DNA of 42,285 nucleotides from Fomitopsis serialis (Eukaryota > Basidiomycota > Agaricomycetes > Polyporales > Fomitopsidaceae), in assembly GCF_022376445.1 (NCBI RefSeq), contig NW_025955304.1, positions 1-42,285 of the forward strand, read 5' to 3'. The notes beneath the pieces are model-generated. The model saw only the letters and a program-made list of their open reading frames with translations, did not search any database and had not been told where the DNA came from. Every line of letters starts with the position of its first letter. Within the stretch, counting starts at the first letter, position 1. A program made the position numbers and the translations under genes. This document shows positions 22,592 to 33,512 of the stretch, piece after piece.

Positions 22592-25500
22592 ATGGCATCG
22601 ACGAACAATCCCGGTCCGGACGAAGACGGCCCGAAGGTAGTGACCGCGGAGCAAGTCACGAGACTGTTCGCCCAGTGCGAGGAGAAACTAGACGGGTTCG
22701 TCAAGGCGGAGAAGATGCCCGAGGCCCAGGACTCCAAAACAATGCAGAAGATTGTAAGTGTCTGGATTTAGATGCTCCGGACATACTTAACATGGGGATA
22801 CGGACCAGTGGAACAAGGTCAAAAAATGGGGGGTGCGTACATCCGTTGTATCCGACCGTGCGGCATGAACTAAAAGGTTTGCCAGAACGATGCCGCCAGG
22901 GCTGTGGCATCCGCGGCCGCAAACGAGTGGCCGGTGTATGTGCCGCCATTGGTGATCTCAGTCATGGAAGAACTCGCGGCTCAACCGCCGTACCCTGACC
23001 ATCATGGGCGCGTCGCCCGTATCTCGAGGGACGACCCGAGGATCCTCAAGAATCCGTGGTATACCCCTCGTGGCCCTCCCATTTCCGCGTCGGGCAAGCC
23101 ATCACATGTTGTGGCCTCACCGCAGCCCCTCCCCTCGAATTCCCGCCCGCAACCTGCGGTCGCATTTGATCTGCCACAGGGCCATGAGGACGACATGGCC
23201 GTCGATGATTTCGGCGAGCCGGAAGTCAGCCCCCCACCCCCGGTCCGCCCCCAAGTGAAGACCGCCCGGCCGGTGGCGAGGCCGTCCACACCGCACGCGA
23301 AGAAGTCCCACAAGCAGCAGTCCGATGACGGGGAGTCAATGAAAGAGCGGCCCAAGCCCGGGCCGAAGAAATTGAGCAGCGGCGCGTCTGCTAAAGCAAA
23401 GGGAAAACAACGGGCGCGGACCGTCGACTTTGACGAGGGCTCGGATGCGGAGGGAGAGGCGGTCCCGCGGACGAAGAAGACGACCCCCCACAGCAATGCG
23501 AAAGGCAAGAAGCGAGCGGAGAGCGTCCTTTCTGTGGACGACGACGACGAAACGGAGCCCGCGGTGCCCAAGAAGAAGGCCTCGAGCAGCAATGCTCACG
23601 GAAAGGGGCGAGCGCAAAGCGTCACATCTGTCGACGATGATGACGAGACGACTGATGGTAAGCACTATTTCCGTGGTGTGTAACAGTGTCCCTGACATCG
23701 CTCGCAGTCCCTGAGGAACCGGGCCGCATCCTCAAGGCAGCGGATTCGGAAGGCCAGGCCACCTTCAACCCGGACATCACACCCGGTGAGGAGTTGGAGG
23801 AACGCATTCGAAGAGCGATCAAAACGAGAGATTGCCAGTATCTCGCCAAGGTCGTTGCAGCCGAGCGTGCCCGGGAAAATATGCCGTATTTCGACTGGGA
23901 GCACAAGGATATAATAAACAGACGTCGGCAGAGATGGCTGAGAGTCCGGGTAAGTTATGCAGGTGGATTGGGTTGCGCACCGCTGATTGCTTTTGCAGCC
24001 CACGAAATGCATCAAATGCCGGGCCATGCATTGCTGGATCTCAAGCGACCCCGAGCGCCCGGGGAGGAGCTGCGACGAGTGCTTCCGGGGGCACAATTCC
24101 TGTGTCGACTACGACACATCGGGAACGCATGAAGTCAAGCGCGGGCGGTCCCGCACCCGCTCACGCACGCCCACCGGCCGGAAAGCTAACCCTCGGAAGC
24201 GTTCACGGTCTCGGTCGGTGGCGTCGGAGGCGTCGGAGGCGTCGGAGGCGACAGGTCCTCCAGATTCGGAGTTTGACGGGGGGGCGGAGTCTGATGCAGC
24301 ATCGGTTGCGACCACATCCTCCCGGCGAAGCACGCGCACAGCTCGCCGTCCCACGAAACGGCCGCGGATCGTGTCCGAACCAGCGAAAACCAAGCGCGCT
24401 CGAAGCCGATCCGCCTCCAATCCAGTGGAGTTGCCCGCAGAGTTAGAGGAGGAACCTGGCACTCCAAGGCCTGGTTCCCCGAGCGGGGTCGCCGGACCTT
24501 CCAATGGTGGGGGGCAATTGACCGGCCGCGCGTCGTCCCAGCCTACGTCGGAGAGCCCCCAAGTCGTGAGTTATCTGACACTGACATCATGTGTTCCCGC
24601 TCATATCTTCCAGGACTTGCTGCGCTGCCTTCAGTTGCGGGGCAGGGGATCGTCATGCTCCAGTCAGCAAGCGCCGTATCTCAGGAGCTACACAAGTTGC
24701 GACAGGAGAATGCGGAGCTCCGGGAGATGTACCAACAGCTCCGGACGGAATTCAACGATTTCCGTGAGCTCATCCTTGGCCCTGGTGAGTCATATCGGCT
24801 CGGCTTGTCATAGCGACACTGACCATTGCTTTCCAGACTGTCTACTCCCCGCCCATGAAGCGGATACGGGATCAGTGCCGCCCGAGGCTTCCGGTTCCGG
24901 TACCCGTCATGATCCCGAGGTCCCCATGCAAGATGTCGACAATGACGTCGACAGAAATGAAGACCGGGCTCCGTCCCCCGCTATCAAAAACGACGTCGAC
25001 ATGAATCACGACCGTGCTCCGTCCGCTGCAATCGACAACGACGTCGAAATGGATCACGACCGGGCTCCCTCCGCCTCTATCACACTTCCCGAGGGAACCG
25101 AGGACGTAGCGGCCGGGATGGAGATGGATTGGTCGGCGGAGAACGAGACTGGACAGGCCGACGAGAGAAGCCCATCCCGAGGTGTGAGTCCGGTCCACGA
25201 CACTCCCCCTCCTCCCCAGGCTGTCCCAGCAAGCCCCACGCAGTCCATCTCGTCTGCAATACCACCCGTCATCGTGGGCGAGGACTCACATGACTCCCCG
25301 GGCGGACTTGCGTCCCAGCAGCTCGATCCTGTGGTGAACGAGCGCCCCCCGGAGCCGGCGTATGCTCCCCCGCCCCTTCCTCCCTGTGACGCAATGTCGC
25401 AGGCGGTAGTGAGCCCCCGCCCCCGAACTCCAGGATACCGTGCCGGATTCTCAGCCACCTGTCGCCCCGTCACAGGATGTCCTTCCCGGTACTACCCCGG

Positions 25501-25904
25501 CCGAGCAGCAGTCGCCAAAAGACGCCCAGGAGAATGTCGTGGACACCCGAGCTAACGAGCCGGATGACGAGCCGGGTATTGGGCCACAGGGCAGGTCCGC
25601 AGAGCCGGTGAGCAGCACGGTGCTCAATGCACCTTTACATGCTCACAGCGTCGTGTAGACAGGCCAAAGCCAAGATGGGGAACACCCGGAATCGCCCAGT
25701 GTTACACCGAACGCGGCCGGACTCCAAGGGGACTCGGACATGACAGCGCAGCGGACCGAGCCAGCGGATGAGGGTGATATTGCGATGACATCCGGGGAGA
25801 ACGACCCCGGAGCCAGCAATGATCACGGCGGGGTTGCAACTCCACCGATGGTCCCCTCATGGACGACGTTACAGGGGTATGCGGACGAGTAGTACATTGG
25901 TAGT
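22592..25904 (+). CDS. Gene B: Zn-cluster/coiled-coil protein, essentially intact
   Basis: Best-preserved member of the A/B/C family. Exons are 22592-22753, 22809-22832 (a 24-base micro-exon, WNKVKKWG), 22886-23657, 23708-23949, 23999-24565, 24646-24784, 24837-about 25408, about 25434-25607 and 25659-25904. In order: an N-terminal helix; VYVPPLVISVMEELA then WYTPRGPP; Lys/Asp-rich segments with three SVDDDDE-like strings; and a six-Cys cluster (CIKCRAMHC...CDECFRGHNSC, spacing x2, x4, x12, x2, x6) like Zn2Cys6. Then come Arg/Ser repeats and a TSSRRSTR block shared with gene A. A coiled coil LHKLRQENAELREMYQQLR and an acidic tail with three DNDVD/DHDRAPS repeats follow. The join near 25409-25433 needs either an unusually short 25-base intron or a small indel. 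Nuclear DNA binding is inferred. Confidence 0.7.
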
Positions 25905-26361
25905 GTAACACATAATGTACAATTAGATGCTATATATATTGGTGGACAGTCCTGATCCTGGAACGAAACACCTCAGGAACATGAAATCGAACTTGGACAG
26001 TGTATCGTCCCTCGCAAGCTTGCCCCGCCACGCCCGCCGGACGCCCGCCGCCGGACGCCCGCCACCGGACGCCCGCCACCGGACGCCTGCATTCCAGGCG
26101 TCGACATCACATTCCAGTGTGACCAGCCGACCGAGGCAGAGGTTGCCGCCGGAGTTGCCGGCGCTTGGCTTCCTGGTGGCATTAAGTATGGATATGGTGA
26201 TATGGCCTAATTTCGACCAATAGGATCTCGTGTGGCGCCCTCCGCCACACTTGGCCACGTGATCGTGGTTCTATTGCCACGCACACTTGATCAAACGCCC
26301 GTGGTTACCTTCCTACCTTTGTTGATCTCCCCGACACGATCCGCTCATATCACATCCGTTC
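25905..26361. other. Spacer between genes B and C
   Basis: Holds the 14-bp repeat array at 26036-26090 and presumably the gene C promoter. I see no gene. Confidence 0.5.
26036..26090. repeat. 14-bp GC-rich repeat, locus 2
   Basis: About four copies of the CCGGACGCCCGCC[AG] unit between tandem genes B and C. Confidence 0.85.
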
Positions 26362-28795
26362 ATGTCTTCTCCTTCCACTTCGTCATCACACCACGCTGGG
26401 CCGGCGGCAGCTGCTGACCCTCTTCATGGGTACAACAATCCCTTGGACGCCAACTTGCTCCTCGCCGCATACGGCCGGAACATCGAAACCCGTTTGAAGC
26501 AGTCCGAAAACCCCCGTCTTCAAAATCGGAAAACGATTGCGCGGTTTGTGAGTGACGCAATTCATGGTGGAGCAGGCACTAATACTACGTTTCCCAATGA
26601 CAGTGGGATGGCATAGTAAACTCAGTGGTCAGTCGTAGCTCACATTCGCACTGGTTTCCACACCTTAAATGCACTGTAGTTCAAAATAGGCTCGATATTG
26701 GATCGCGGCAGCGAGGGAGTGGGTGGTGTACGTACCCCCGCTCGCCATTTCCGCGATGGAGGAAGTGGCCGGTAACATGAGCGGGGACTATCCCACCCGC
26801 ATGGCTCGCATCAAATCGGATGACCCAAGGGTCTTCACGAATGCCTGGTATACTGCAAGCCCCCCGCCCGGTGTCGCCCCGCTGCCCGGTCTCACCGGGA
26901 TGGCGACCTCCTCTGCACCCCGGAACCTCCATGTCCCGAACTCGCCCGAAAAGGAATCACCGGCTGGTGCATCGCAGCCTACGACGTCCCACACAGCGCA
27001 TGCAGTGCGGTTTGCGCTCCCACACGCCCGCCCTCGTCCCGCGGACCGTAATGACCCGGAGGAGGCGGACGTTACTCCAGGCACTGCGGTGCGGCCCGGA
27101 CAGGTGAAGCGGTCGACAACGGGATGGGATTACCTGGAGATATCGGATGACAAGGCGGAGCATGATGTCGGGGTTGGGATGGTCGCTGGACCGGTAACGT
27201 TTACAGGACAGTGTCACGGCAACAACAATGACACCAGCGACGAGGAAGACGAGTTGCAGGAGCCCGGAATCCCGACGGACCGGAGAATAGCGGCCGGGAG
27301 AGCTAAGGGCAAGCGTCCGGCGAGCGACATCGACTTCAGTGACGAAGAAGACCAGTTGCTGGAGTCCGAGATACCGACCAAGACAATCAACCAGCGCGGG
27401 CAGGCCAAAAAGAAACAACGGGCAGATAGTGCAACAGTGAAGGTGCAGCAAGTCAAGCGAGATGCTCGTGAGTGACTCAGGAAGGTATTGATTTGTGCCC
27501 CCGCTCAACATGTTATTAGCGGTTCTCCTTCGTCCTGCACTGAAGAACCCGCTGTCCGGCGGACCGTCAGCGGGCGACGTCAATCACGGCCCGGCGGACC
27601 AATACAAGGTCGACCAGGCCCTCAAAATCCGCGACATCAATGCCCTCATCGATATCGTACAGGGGGAGCGGGCTGTCAAGCGCCTGCCCAAGTTCAACTG
27701 GGACGCCGGCAAGATTCAGGGACGGCGCAAAGCTATCTGGCTGAGGACCATGGTGAGCTTGAATCATTCATTTCATCGCCGGGAACTCATTAGCCATTGC
27801 AGGAGCCTCCATGCACGCGGTGCTCCGGCATTCACTGCTGGATCTCCAGCGATCCCAACGCCAAGCGTCCTGCTACGAAGTGTGACGAGTGCGCCGACTG
27901 GGCAAAAAGTGCTTAACCAGCGAGGCCCGCAATCCGTCCCCGGTTGACGCGGTCGGGGCGGGTCGATCCAGCACACCAACCCCGCCCAACGCAAACACCC
28001 AACGCCGACCCCGATCGCCGTCTGCTCTGTCCGATGCGAGTGGCCCTCCGGAATCCACCGCGGAGGCGCCCGCGGAGCAGGGCAATGCTTCAACCACCGC
28101 CACCACCACTCGAGGAAGCGGGGACGAATCATGCGCTGCCGGGCAGTGCGCATTGTATGCGGACGAACCGCGCACCTTCGTCCGTGCATACGTTGGGGCA
28201 CCCCCACCAAGTCAGTGATTCATCCATTCCGCTGTGATGATTATTTACATGTAATGAACTTACAGGATTGGCCGTCAACGGCCGGACAGAAGTCCCGAGG
28301 GGATTGAGCTCCTGGAAACAACGGCGGACGTGTCCTACGAAGTCCGAGACCTGCGACAGGAGAATGCTAAGATCCGCACCATGTGTGATGAACTCCGGCA
28401 GGACTTCGCAACCCTCCGTGAACACGTGAAAGCACGCAGTAAGTCGGACATGATGTCCCGGGGCCATACAGCACTGAAATCAAATTTGCAGACAATATCC
28501 GTGCTGCCAAGCACGGTGAACACCGGTCCGGAGCAGCAGCAGCGTCCGGGACAGGTTTGACAATGGCGCGCAGACTGACGTCCCTGCCACATCTGATCAT
28601 TGCGCCGAGGAAGGAAGGTCTCCCGGAAACCTACTTGCGAAGCAAGGCCGTCCGCGAGGTTCCGATAACTCAGTTATCGCGCCCGCTACACTCCGGGCTG
28701 CTTCCGCGGTGTGCGCACAGGATGCCTGCGACATGGCCATTAGGGATGATGGTAGCGATATGGAGATCTCAAGCGATGATCCCGATGAAGTGTGA
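26362..28795 (+). CDS. Gene C: Zn-cluster/coiled-coil protein, tandem paralogue of gene B
   Basis: Same order of parts as gene B. Exon 1 is 26362-26547. Micro-exon 26604-26627 (WDGIVNSV) is again 24 bases with the same phase. Exon 3 starts at 26690 and encodes VYVPPLAISAMEEVA and NAWYTASPPP. Later exons carry acidic SDEEDELQE-like strings and the cluster CTRCSGIHC...CDECADWAKKC, spacing x2, x4, x14, x2, x6. A coiled coil VRDLRQENAKIRTMCDELR and a short acidic end DMEISSDDPDEV follow. Two single missing bases must be assumed: an A in the A-run at about 27903, just before the last cluster cysteine, and a T near 28556. If real, the first would destroy the cluster. The protein is shorter than B, mostly in the tail. 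Direct orientation and a 0.46-kb gap indicate tandem duplication. Confidence 0.65.
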
Positions 28796-28956
28796 CCCCC
28801 GCATTACCAGAACAAGATAGTACTATATACATGTAACGTACAATGACGATTTTGTTCAAATGTAACCTCTGATGGGTTCCAACTTGGATTTGTTCCGCTT
28901 TTGGTGAATTCTTAACATTCAGTGCACCCAGAATGGAGGGCGGCCTCCCTGGTTCC

Positions 28957-29018
28957 CGCCTCCGGACGCCCGCCTCCGGACGCCCGCCTCCGGACGCCCG
29001 CCTCCGGACGCCCGCCGG
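28957..29018. repeat. 14-bp GC-rich repeat, locus 3
   Basis: Four near-identical copies of GCCTCCGGACGCCC, 160 bases after the gene C stop. The variable position is T in all copies here (CCTCC), while other loci carry A or G, so each locus seems to have amplified from its own founder. Confidence 0.9.
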
Positions 29019-29238
29019 GATAGATGACGAGCCAGGTGGTGGCAGGTGCAGCCGTTGCAAACGCGACAGGCGTACTGCAATAGTTGATGGTATCTCCGTG
29101 TCGCCGCCTGCATCGTTATCGGCCCGTAGTCAGCATTGTGGAGGTGGACATACATTAAGGACTGTGGCATGGGACATTGTACAACATGTATTAAACAAAC
29201 CAACAGATTCCGAGAGGGTGTCCGACATGTTACATTCA
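29019..29238. other. Spacer between repeat locus 3 and gene I
   Basis: Genes C and I converge here. I see no gene or repeat in this short stretch. Confidence 0.4.
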
Positions 29239-30329
29239 TTACCCTTCGTGCATGTCTTCCAACCCACGGTACTCGGTAAATCCGCGGGCAAAATAGTCTG
29301 AATCCTCCATCACCGGGTGCAGGGCATCCCGCGCATACCAGTCACGCTGCTCCCGCTCACTGCCCTCCAATACTGATTCCCAGAACCCGATTTCGGCCGA
29401 AATATACTCGTCCATGATCGCGTATTGCGCCACCAGGGCTTCGATGATGTCGTCCAAATACTGTAGCTTTTCCCCCGGATTCAACACCTTCGTGTATTCG
29501 CCGTTTTCGAGTTGTTTGTACTGCCCGGGTGGACTGTCCGGAATCGGCATGACCATCGGCGGCAGTAGTCGCAGGTTCAGCTGATTGATGTAGTGTGCGA
29601 TTCCCTACAGGTCACCATGTGAGTTCGCGCGCCAGCGAGAGAACCGTGGTTACGTACGTCCTCTTCCTCTCCGATGTGCCTCCGTTCAAGTAACATATGC
29701 ATGTTCTCCTCCCTCGTGATCTCCGCGTCGAGCAACTCGTTGACGGCCTCGACTCGGGTGGTCTCAGCGTCGAACGCGTCCCTCATTTCTGTGCGAAATG
29801 CAGAGAGGGAGACGTTGTCTGGCGGGATGAGCACGTTCCCTTGTCACCCAGTTAGGGTGGGTCCGAGATATGCAAGAGCCAGCGGCACTTACCGCCATCC
29901 CCTCCATGCTGCCGGGTCATCTGGGGCAAACCCGGCGCTCCTTGAATTCCGTCGTGCTCCATCGGTACGTCTTTAAGTACGACGGTGTCCCTCAAGCGCT
30001 CCAGTGCAGCAGCCCCGGATCCTTCTGGGCCATCGAGGACCTCCCAAAACCGGCTCATGGCGTCCGTAAGTCCTAACGCCATCAAGGTGTCTTCATTGGA
30101 CAGGCGCTGGAACCCTGTCATGAGCGCTGCCATACACTGCCGAAACACAATGTCAGTACCTTACATCAAATGAAAACAAAGCTTAATACAGTACCATTGA
30201 TTTGAGGAGCACGCGATCCTCGGCGGCAGTGCTCCCGGGGGCCCCGCTTGACTGCGCCGCTGCTTGCGCTGCAGCGACCGCATTGTCATGAAACACGACT
30301 TCAATTTCTTGCGCGGTTGGGAAGGTCAT
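29239..30329 (-). CDS. Gene I: hypothetical helical protein, paralogue of gene H
   Basis: Exons 30329-30195, 30136-29893, 29839-29658 and 29604-29239 join in frame, giving 308 residues with no correction. Introns are 58, 53 and 53 bases. The protein begins MTFPTAQEIEVVF and is alanine-rich near residues 25-40. It contains LMTGFQRL and GLTDAM, shared with gene H. A probable coiled coil lies in exon 3 (LSAFRTEMRDAFDAETTRVE). The last block contains MDEYISAEIGFWESVLEG and ends in an acidic, Tyr-rich segment. It has one intron more than H. No catalytic motif is seen. The gene converges on gene C, as H converges on the TET/JBP gene. Function unknown. Confidence 0.75.
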
Positions 30330-30836
30330 CGTATCGAGAGTAGGAAAGGCGGATGAGACGAGTTGTGTGGGAGATCAAAGTAGAGAGCAAGGAGCACTAC
30401 TGATCCACGAAATCTGATTAGCACTCTCCGGTTCGGGTATTCTTTCCCACGCAGCCACTGGTGCGATGCCACAGGCGTCAAAATGACGCCCGTTTATCGA
30501 TGTCGGCAATGTGTGATGCCCGCCAGCCGTGCTAATCAAACTGCATGGGGATGGGATGCAATGTAGCATCCACGACCTTTGGCGACTTCTCATGGCTGTG
30601 GCTTACCATGCGAGCGTGCCCCGACACCCGCCGCCGGACTCCCGCCACCGGACTCCCGCCGCCGGACGCCCGCCGCCGGACGCCCGCCGCCGGACGCCCG
30701 CTGTCGGACACCGGACGCCGGACAGAAGGCAACCGTGGTGGAATTTCTGCATACCCTCATGACCTGGGATCGGTTGCACTCTGAAGCGGTTCTGCGTACA
30801 CATCCATTCGTTAACGTGAGATGATACATTGACTGT
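30330..30836. other. Spacer between genes I and F
   Basis: Contains the upstream region of gene I (read on the minus strand) and the 14-bp repeat locus 4 at 30621-30720. No gene seen. Confidence 0.45.
30621..30720. repeat. 14-bp GC-rich repeat, locus 4
   Basis: About six copies of the CCGGAC[GT]CCCGCC[AG] unit. It is the longest locus and mixes GGACTCCC and GGACGCCC versions, suggesting internal divergence before the last round of amplification. Confidence 0.9.
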
Positions 30837-31916
30837 CTACGCTGGGAGGATGACTTCCGGCGGCGCGTTCTGGAGGTTATCGAGCTTCTCCCGGTACGCA
30901 CGGGCGTAGGCAATGGAGTCGAGACGGCACTTGTCCGCCCGCTCATCGATATACTTTCGGAATTCGAGCCCGTAGATGCTCGTCCAGTATCCGCGACCGG
31001 AGTGAAAGCCGCCAATGTACTCCCATGCGCATTGGGCGTTGCGGCGGCTAGGGCGCAACCACGCTGCGTAAGTCCCGATGATCGCTAGCCCCCACGGCAG
31101 CTCATGCTTCCTGAGGTCCACATGAGCGACGACTCGCGCCATGTACGATTGCAGCTGTTTCAATATAGCGATCCGGTCGTCGATTGTCGGAATCACCTCG
31201 TCGGGACGCAGCGACCCGACTTCAACAACGAGGCGTGGCACCTCCCGCTCCAGCTCCTGACCCCCTGGCTCTTTGAGGCCGTAGTACGAACTGATGAGGA
31301 AGTCAGGGTACTTCGTGCCGGACTTCGTGCGCGAGTACACAATCCCTCCTGTCAATAATCAGTTGCGGTTGCGTCCGGAAGCCCTGCAGAAATCGTACAT
31401 ACCGTCCCAGTCGACACTAGTCGGGGGCCGCCCAGCCAGCGCTTGACCGGCGGCCGCTCGCTCGTCATTTCCACGCCCGCCCGGCACCGCGTCAAGGATA
31501 TGCTGTCCGGGGACAGACGGGCGGAGCGGCTCTTGTGGCTTGATCAAGGTACGGGGGAATCGCAAGGTAAAGTACCTTGTCCACGCGCCATACTGGGAAA
31601 ATTGCGTGGAGGCCGGCTTCAAATGCCAGTGGTGGACCATTTCGCGGAGTTGGTCGTCCACATCGGGGTGACCGTCGAAAGAAAACTGGACATAGTAAGT
31701 GTCCTTCGTGTGCACGATCGAAGCGGCCCGGCGTACCATGTTTCCAATGTTAGCCTGTCCGACCACAGCGGTGAGACTTGCGCTGCTGAGATCCGTGGCG
31801 GCGCTGTGCGCCCTTTTATACACCAAGCACATCACATGTCGGAATGCCTCGCTTGCTAATGTGCCGCTGTTGAGTGCGGTCACAAGGGCCACATCGGAGG
31901 CATGCCTGCTGCCCAA
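30837..31916 (-). CDS. Gene F: possible PD-(D/E)XK nuclease-fold protein
   Basis: Two exons join at 31403/31348 across a 54-base intron in phase 1. The frame is open upstream to 31916, but the true start is not identified, since that position is not an ATG and an upstream exon is likely. The C-terminal half shows TKYPDFLIS, then RLVVEVGSL, then KQLQSY. This order resembles the PD...(D/E)xK...Qxx[FY] pattern of restriction-endonuclease-like folds, but the usual lysine is replaced by glycine (ExG), so activity is doubtful. The N-terminal half is helical with no motif I know. No frameshift is needed in the part read. Confidence in the fold is low to moderate; the gene itself is better supported by the clean splice. 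Confidence 0.5.
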
Positions 31917-32507
31917 TCAAGGGGCGTGCATTGTGTCGTGGAACACAACCCGACGTCGCATGCTTATCCACTGTCCACAGAAGCCCGGATATGTCTTCCG
32001 TAGAAGAGTACTGGGTGATACACAGCTGATGCCCCGTCCGGACTGCATTGAGATAGCAATTTGCGCTGCACCCCACATGTGCAGCGCACTCATGGGACCC
32101 GCAATACATGCCGCGATAGTAGCAGCTACAATCAAGGCAATGACACCGGCCTTCCCGGGGTGCTTTCCAGCCACGGAGTTAGTGCGGACGACAATATACA
32201 GAACGTGTGTAAATATATTTGGGTATGTTCCGTCCGCGACATGGGACCACTTTGTTCTCACACCCTAAGTTTGTTTGACATCCGGCAGGAAACACTCACC
32301 GGCACATGTACCATGATAGCGGCACACGGGAGAAGTCCATATCGTGGGTATTATTCACGTGACTGACTTAGTAACACAACCATCATGACATAGCACTGGA
32401 GTCTATAGGATCTACAATCCACGCCCCCACAAGCTGCAGCCACAAAGTACAAGGTGAGTGTAAGTGCCTGTGACATGTACTACAGTTGTCTGATGCACCT
32501 CCACAGC
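31917..32507. other. Spacer with an uncertain minus-strand open frame
   Basis: A 114-codon minus-strand frame (32261-31917) contains a hydrophobic run IALIVAATIAACIAG that could span a membrane. It might be an upstream exon of gene F, but I found no clean junction. A donor (GTGAGT near 32453) and an acceptor ending at 32506 suggest that gene K may have a first exon near 32420-32452. Confidence 0.3.
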
Positions 32508-33143
32508 ATGGTTGGCGTCATCTCTGGCTACATACTGCCGGCGGAGAGCCTGCACTGGTTCTGCCAGTGCCGGGTCGGTCCCTTTGTGCCCGAGGAAATT
32601 CCGGAGGTCGAGGGGCCTCGCGAATTCAATGCATTCGTGAACGACATACTGTGCATGATCGACTGGATTCGGGGTCTGGAGAGGAGCAAGCTCGTGCCTC
32701 CTGTGAGCTGTGAGTACCATCCCCAAGCACACGGACTCCATTACTGAGCCCCCCTCAAAACAGGGCTTCTCCCGGACCGGGGCGAAACTGCCGTCATCGT
32801 CACGGGATACGAGGATCAGACGAAGGGGGTCTCCCGGATCCCGGAAGACGACAGGCAGGTTCGCGCGCGCGACCGGTTTGTGAAACACGCGAATCTGGCG
32901 GCCGGGGAAAACGTCTTTGTGAGCGACAACTTGCAATATTTTTGCACCGCGGAAGAGAACCTGGAGCTTCCCCTCGCACTGTGAGTGAGCGATGTGACCG
33001 CTTGGTCCGCGAGCTGATCAAGAATGCACAGGTGCTTCGATCCGCCGCCGCAGAAAGGCAAGGAGAAGGCCGCTGAACCGGTACAGTCCCGGTACAATTT
33101 TCGTCCTCGCAACCCGTCCCGGGAGCCAACTCCCCTGTCTTGA
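32508..33143 (+). CDS. Gene K: hypothetical protein, 5' end uncertain
   Basis: Three exons fit: 32508-about 32711, about 32762-32980 and about 33031-33143, with GTGAGT donors and CAG acceptors. The first encodes GYILPAESLHWFCQCRVG and FNAFVNDILCMIDWIRGLE. The second has AVIVTGYEDQTKG, then DDRQVRARDRFV and ENVFVSDNLQYF. The third is a basic tail ending REPTPLS. No family recognised. An acceptor directly before the first ATG suggests another exon upstream. Gene K converges on gene E 370 bases away, with a 14-bp repeat array in between. Confidence 0.5.
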
Positions 33144-33319
33144 TCTGTAGTTAGCCGTCCGAACTTGTGCCTAGTTTACGCGGTGTACGATATCATATGT
33201 AGGGGTTGAAATCGCATGATTGTCTCTCGATTAGTACTGCTCTGATTCCGCCAGCGGGACCACATGCAGCAGGCGGATGTGTGTTGTCACTTTCAGCTAA
33301 TGCCCGGCCGGTGGCACTC

Positions 33320-33382
33320 ATCCGGCGGCGGGCGTCCGGTGGCGGGCGTCCGGTGGCGGGCGTCCGGTGGCGGGCGTCCGGT
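33320..33382. repeat. 14-bp GC-rich repeat, locus 5 (inverted)
   Basis: Four copies of the same 14-bp unit in the opposite orientation (GGCGGGCGTCCGGT) between the 3' ends of genes K and E. The other four loci read in the CCGGACGCCCGCC sense on the plus strand. Confidence 0.9.
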
Positions 33383-33512
33383 CCCACATAATCTGTATTG
33401 TACGCACAGTACAAAGACAAGGCAATACATTCGTTATTCTCATTCTTCGCCGACGGAAACAAGCCATTCAATGCAATAACACTCCCACCATCATTTCTAC
33501 CGAACCCTCCCA

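Noticed and set aside
31917..32261. Small membrane protein on the minus strand
   Set aside because: One hydrophobic run is present, but no start context or splice partner could be fixed, and plus-strand frames overlap it. It is kept only as a note in the spacer entry.
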